DNA from: Gilvibacter sp. SZ-19
GTDB lineage: Bacteria > Bacteroidota > Bacteroidia > Flavobacteriales > Flavobacteriaceae
Assembly (NCBI RefSeq): GCF_002163875.1
Contig: NZ_CP019333.1
Coordinates: 2,782,864 to 2,846,863, forward strand
Reading direction: 5' to 3'
DNA length: 64,000 bases
The notes under the pieces were generated by a model that was not told the origin of the DNA, searched no databases, and worked only from the letters and a program-made list of their open reading frames with translations. Positions 63,731 through 64,000 of the stretch are shown in pieces. The translations under genes were made by a program, and so were the position numbers. Position 1 is the first letter of the stretch. Each line of letters opens with the position of its first letter.

Positions 63731-64000
63731 ATGGCTAAATTCAAACTTGACGACGTAGATCATCAGATCCTAGACATCCTAATACAAAACACCCGTGTGC
63801 CTTTTACGGATATTGCTAAGAAATTGTTAATCTCAGCAGGTACCGTACATGTAAGAGTAAAAAAGATGGAAGAGGCAGGGATCATCACTGGTTCTTCTTT
63901 AACCTTAGATTATACCAAATTAGGGTACTCGTTTATCGCCTATGTGGGAGTATTTCTTCACAACACTTCTCAGACACAATTCGTGTTAGAGCGAATTCAT
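63731..64000 (+). CDS. Lrp/AsnC-family transcriptional regulator (partial, C-terminus outside window)
   Basis: 90 residues visible. An AsnC-type helix-turn-helix (LDDVDHQILDILIQNTRVPF, then DIAKKLLISAGTVHVRVKKMEEAGII) leads into the start of the RAM ligand-binding domain (GYSFIAYVGVFLHNTSQT). It regulates amino-acid-linked genes in characterised members. It runs off the right edge. Confidence 0.9.
   Translation, partial: MAKFKLDDVDHQILDILIQNTRVPFTDIAKKLLISAGTVHVRVKKMEEAGIITGSSLTLDYTKLGYSFIAYVGVFLHNTSQTQFVLERIH

Noticed and set aside
1-64000. tRNA, rRNA, CRISPR, insertion sequence or prophage
   Set aside because: I found no cloverleaf, rRNA-like block, spaced repeats, transposase or integrase.

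Overview
The window looks like a chromosome segment of a marine-type flavobacterium (Bacteroidota, Flavobacteriaceae). The evidence is: SusC/ZnuD-like TonB receptors, DUF5916, BatA and YfhO proteins; DUF4834, DUF6146 and DUF6787 small proteins; start regions without Shine-Dalgarno sequences; and many promoters with the Bacteroidota -7 box TAnnTTTG placed 5-30 bases before the start codon. I cannot name the genus. I see no rRNA, tRNA, CRISPR array, insertion sequence or phage. Nearly all of it is core genome, densely packed, with several 4-base gene overlaps.

Layout. 1-6.9 kb: fumC (cut by the window edge), a small membrane ORF, an OMP_b-brl receptor, and a minus-strand operon prfB-pfkB-like-hypothetical-arsC; prfB carries the classic programmed +1 frameshift. 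7-11 kb: a secreted zinc protease, a secreted hypothetical and threonine aldolase. 11-16 kb: YegP, an OmpA-family gene broken by an in-frame TAG, a periplasmic thioredoxin, YbaB and oligopeptidase B. 16-20.5 kb: a cysteine-synthase-like gene, an alpha-oxoamine synthase and a convergent GNAT gene, together a plausible sulfonolipid (capnine) locus. 20.6-24.7 kb: DUF4834, YfhO and a glycosyltransferase. 24.7-27 kb: two paralogous exported proteins, one with a long Arg/Ser/Asn tail and one with an Asp/Trp tail, both behind sigma-54-like promoters. 27-34.9 kb: uvrA, an RNA polymerase sigma factor, endonuclease III, Bcp and an MBL hydrolase. 34.9-41.1 kb: an esterase, two DUF4870 proteins, a dihydroorotase-like protein without its HxH metal site, BatA, TIGR02757 and a LolD-like ATPase. 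41-49.5 kb: DUF5916, folE, and a five-gene metal-uptake-like operon whose ZnuD-like receptor is frameshifted. 49.6-53.2 kb: serA, serC, a LuxC-type acyl-CoA reductase and a ferredoxin. 53.3-56.7 kb: two tandem alpha/beta hydrolases (the first broken by TAG) and ychF. 56.9-61.4 kb: topoisomerase IV subunits. 61.4-64 kb: an XRE regulator divergent from an M14 carboxypeptidase, with four TTACA-NN-TGTAA dyads between them, and the start of an Lrp/AsnC gene.

Most notable points: three otherwise intact genes broken by single lesions (two in-frame TAG codons and one -1 frameshift); the candidate sulfonolipid locus; the sigma-54-like sites on the charged-tail paralogs; the repeated operator that embeds the -7 box of two divergent promoters; and a palindrome that fills the spacer of the LolD-like promoter.
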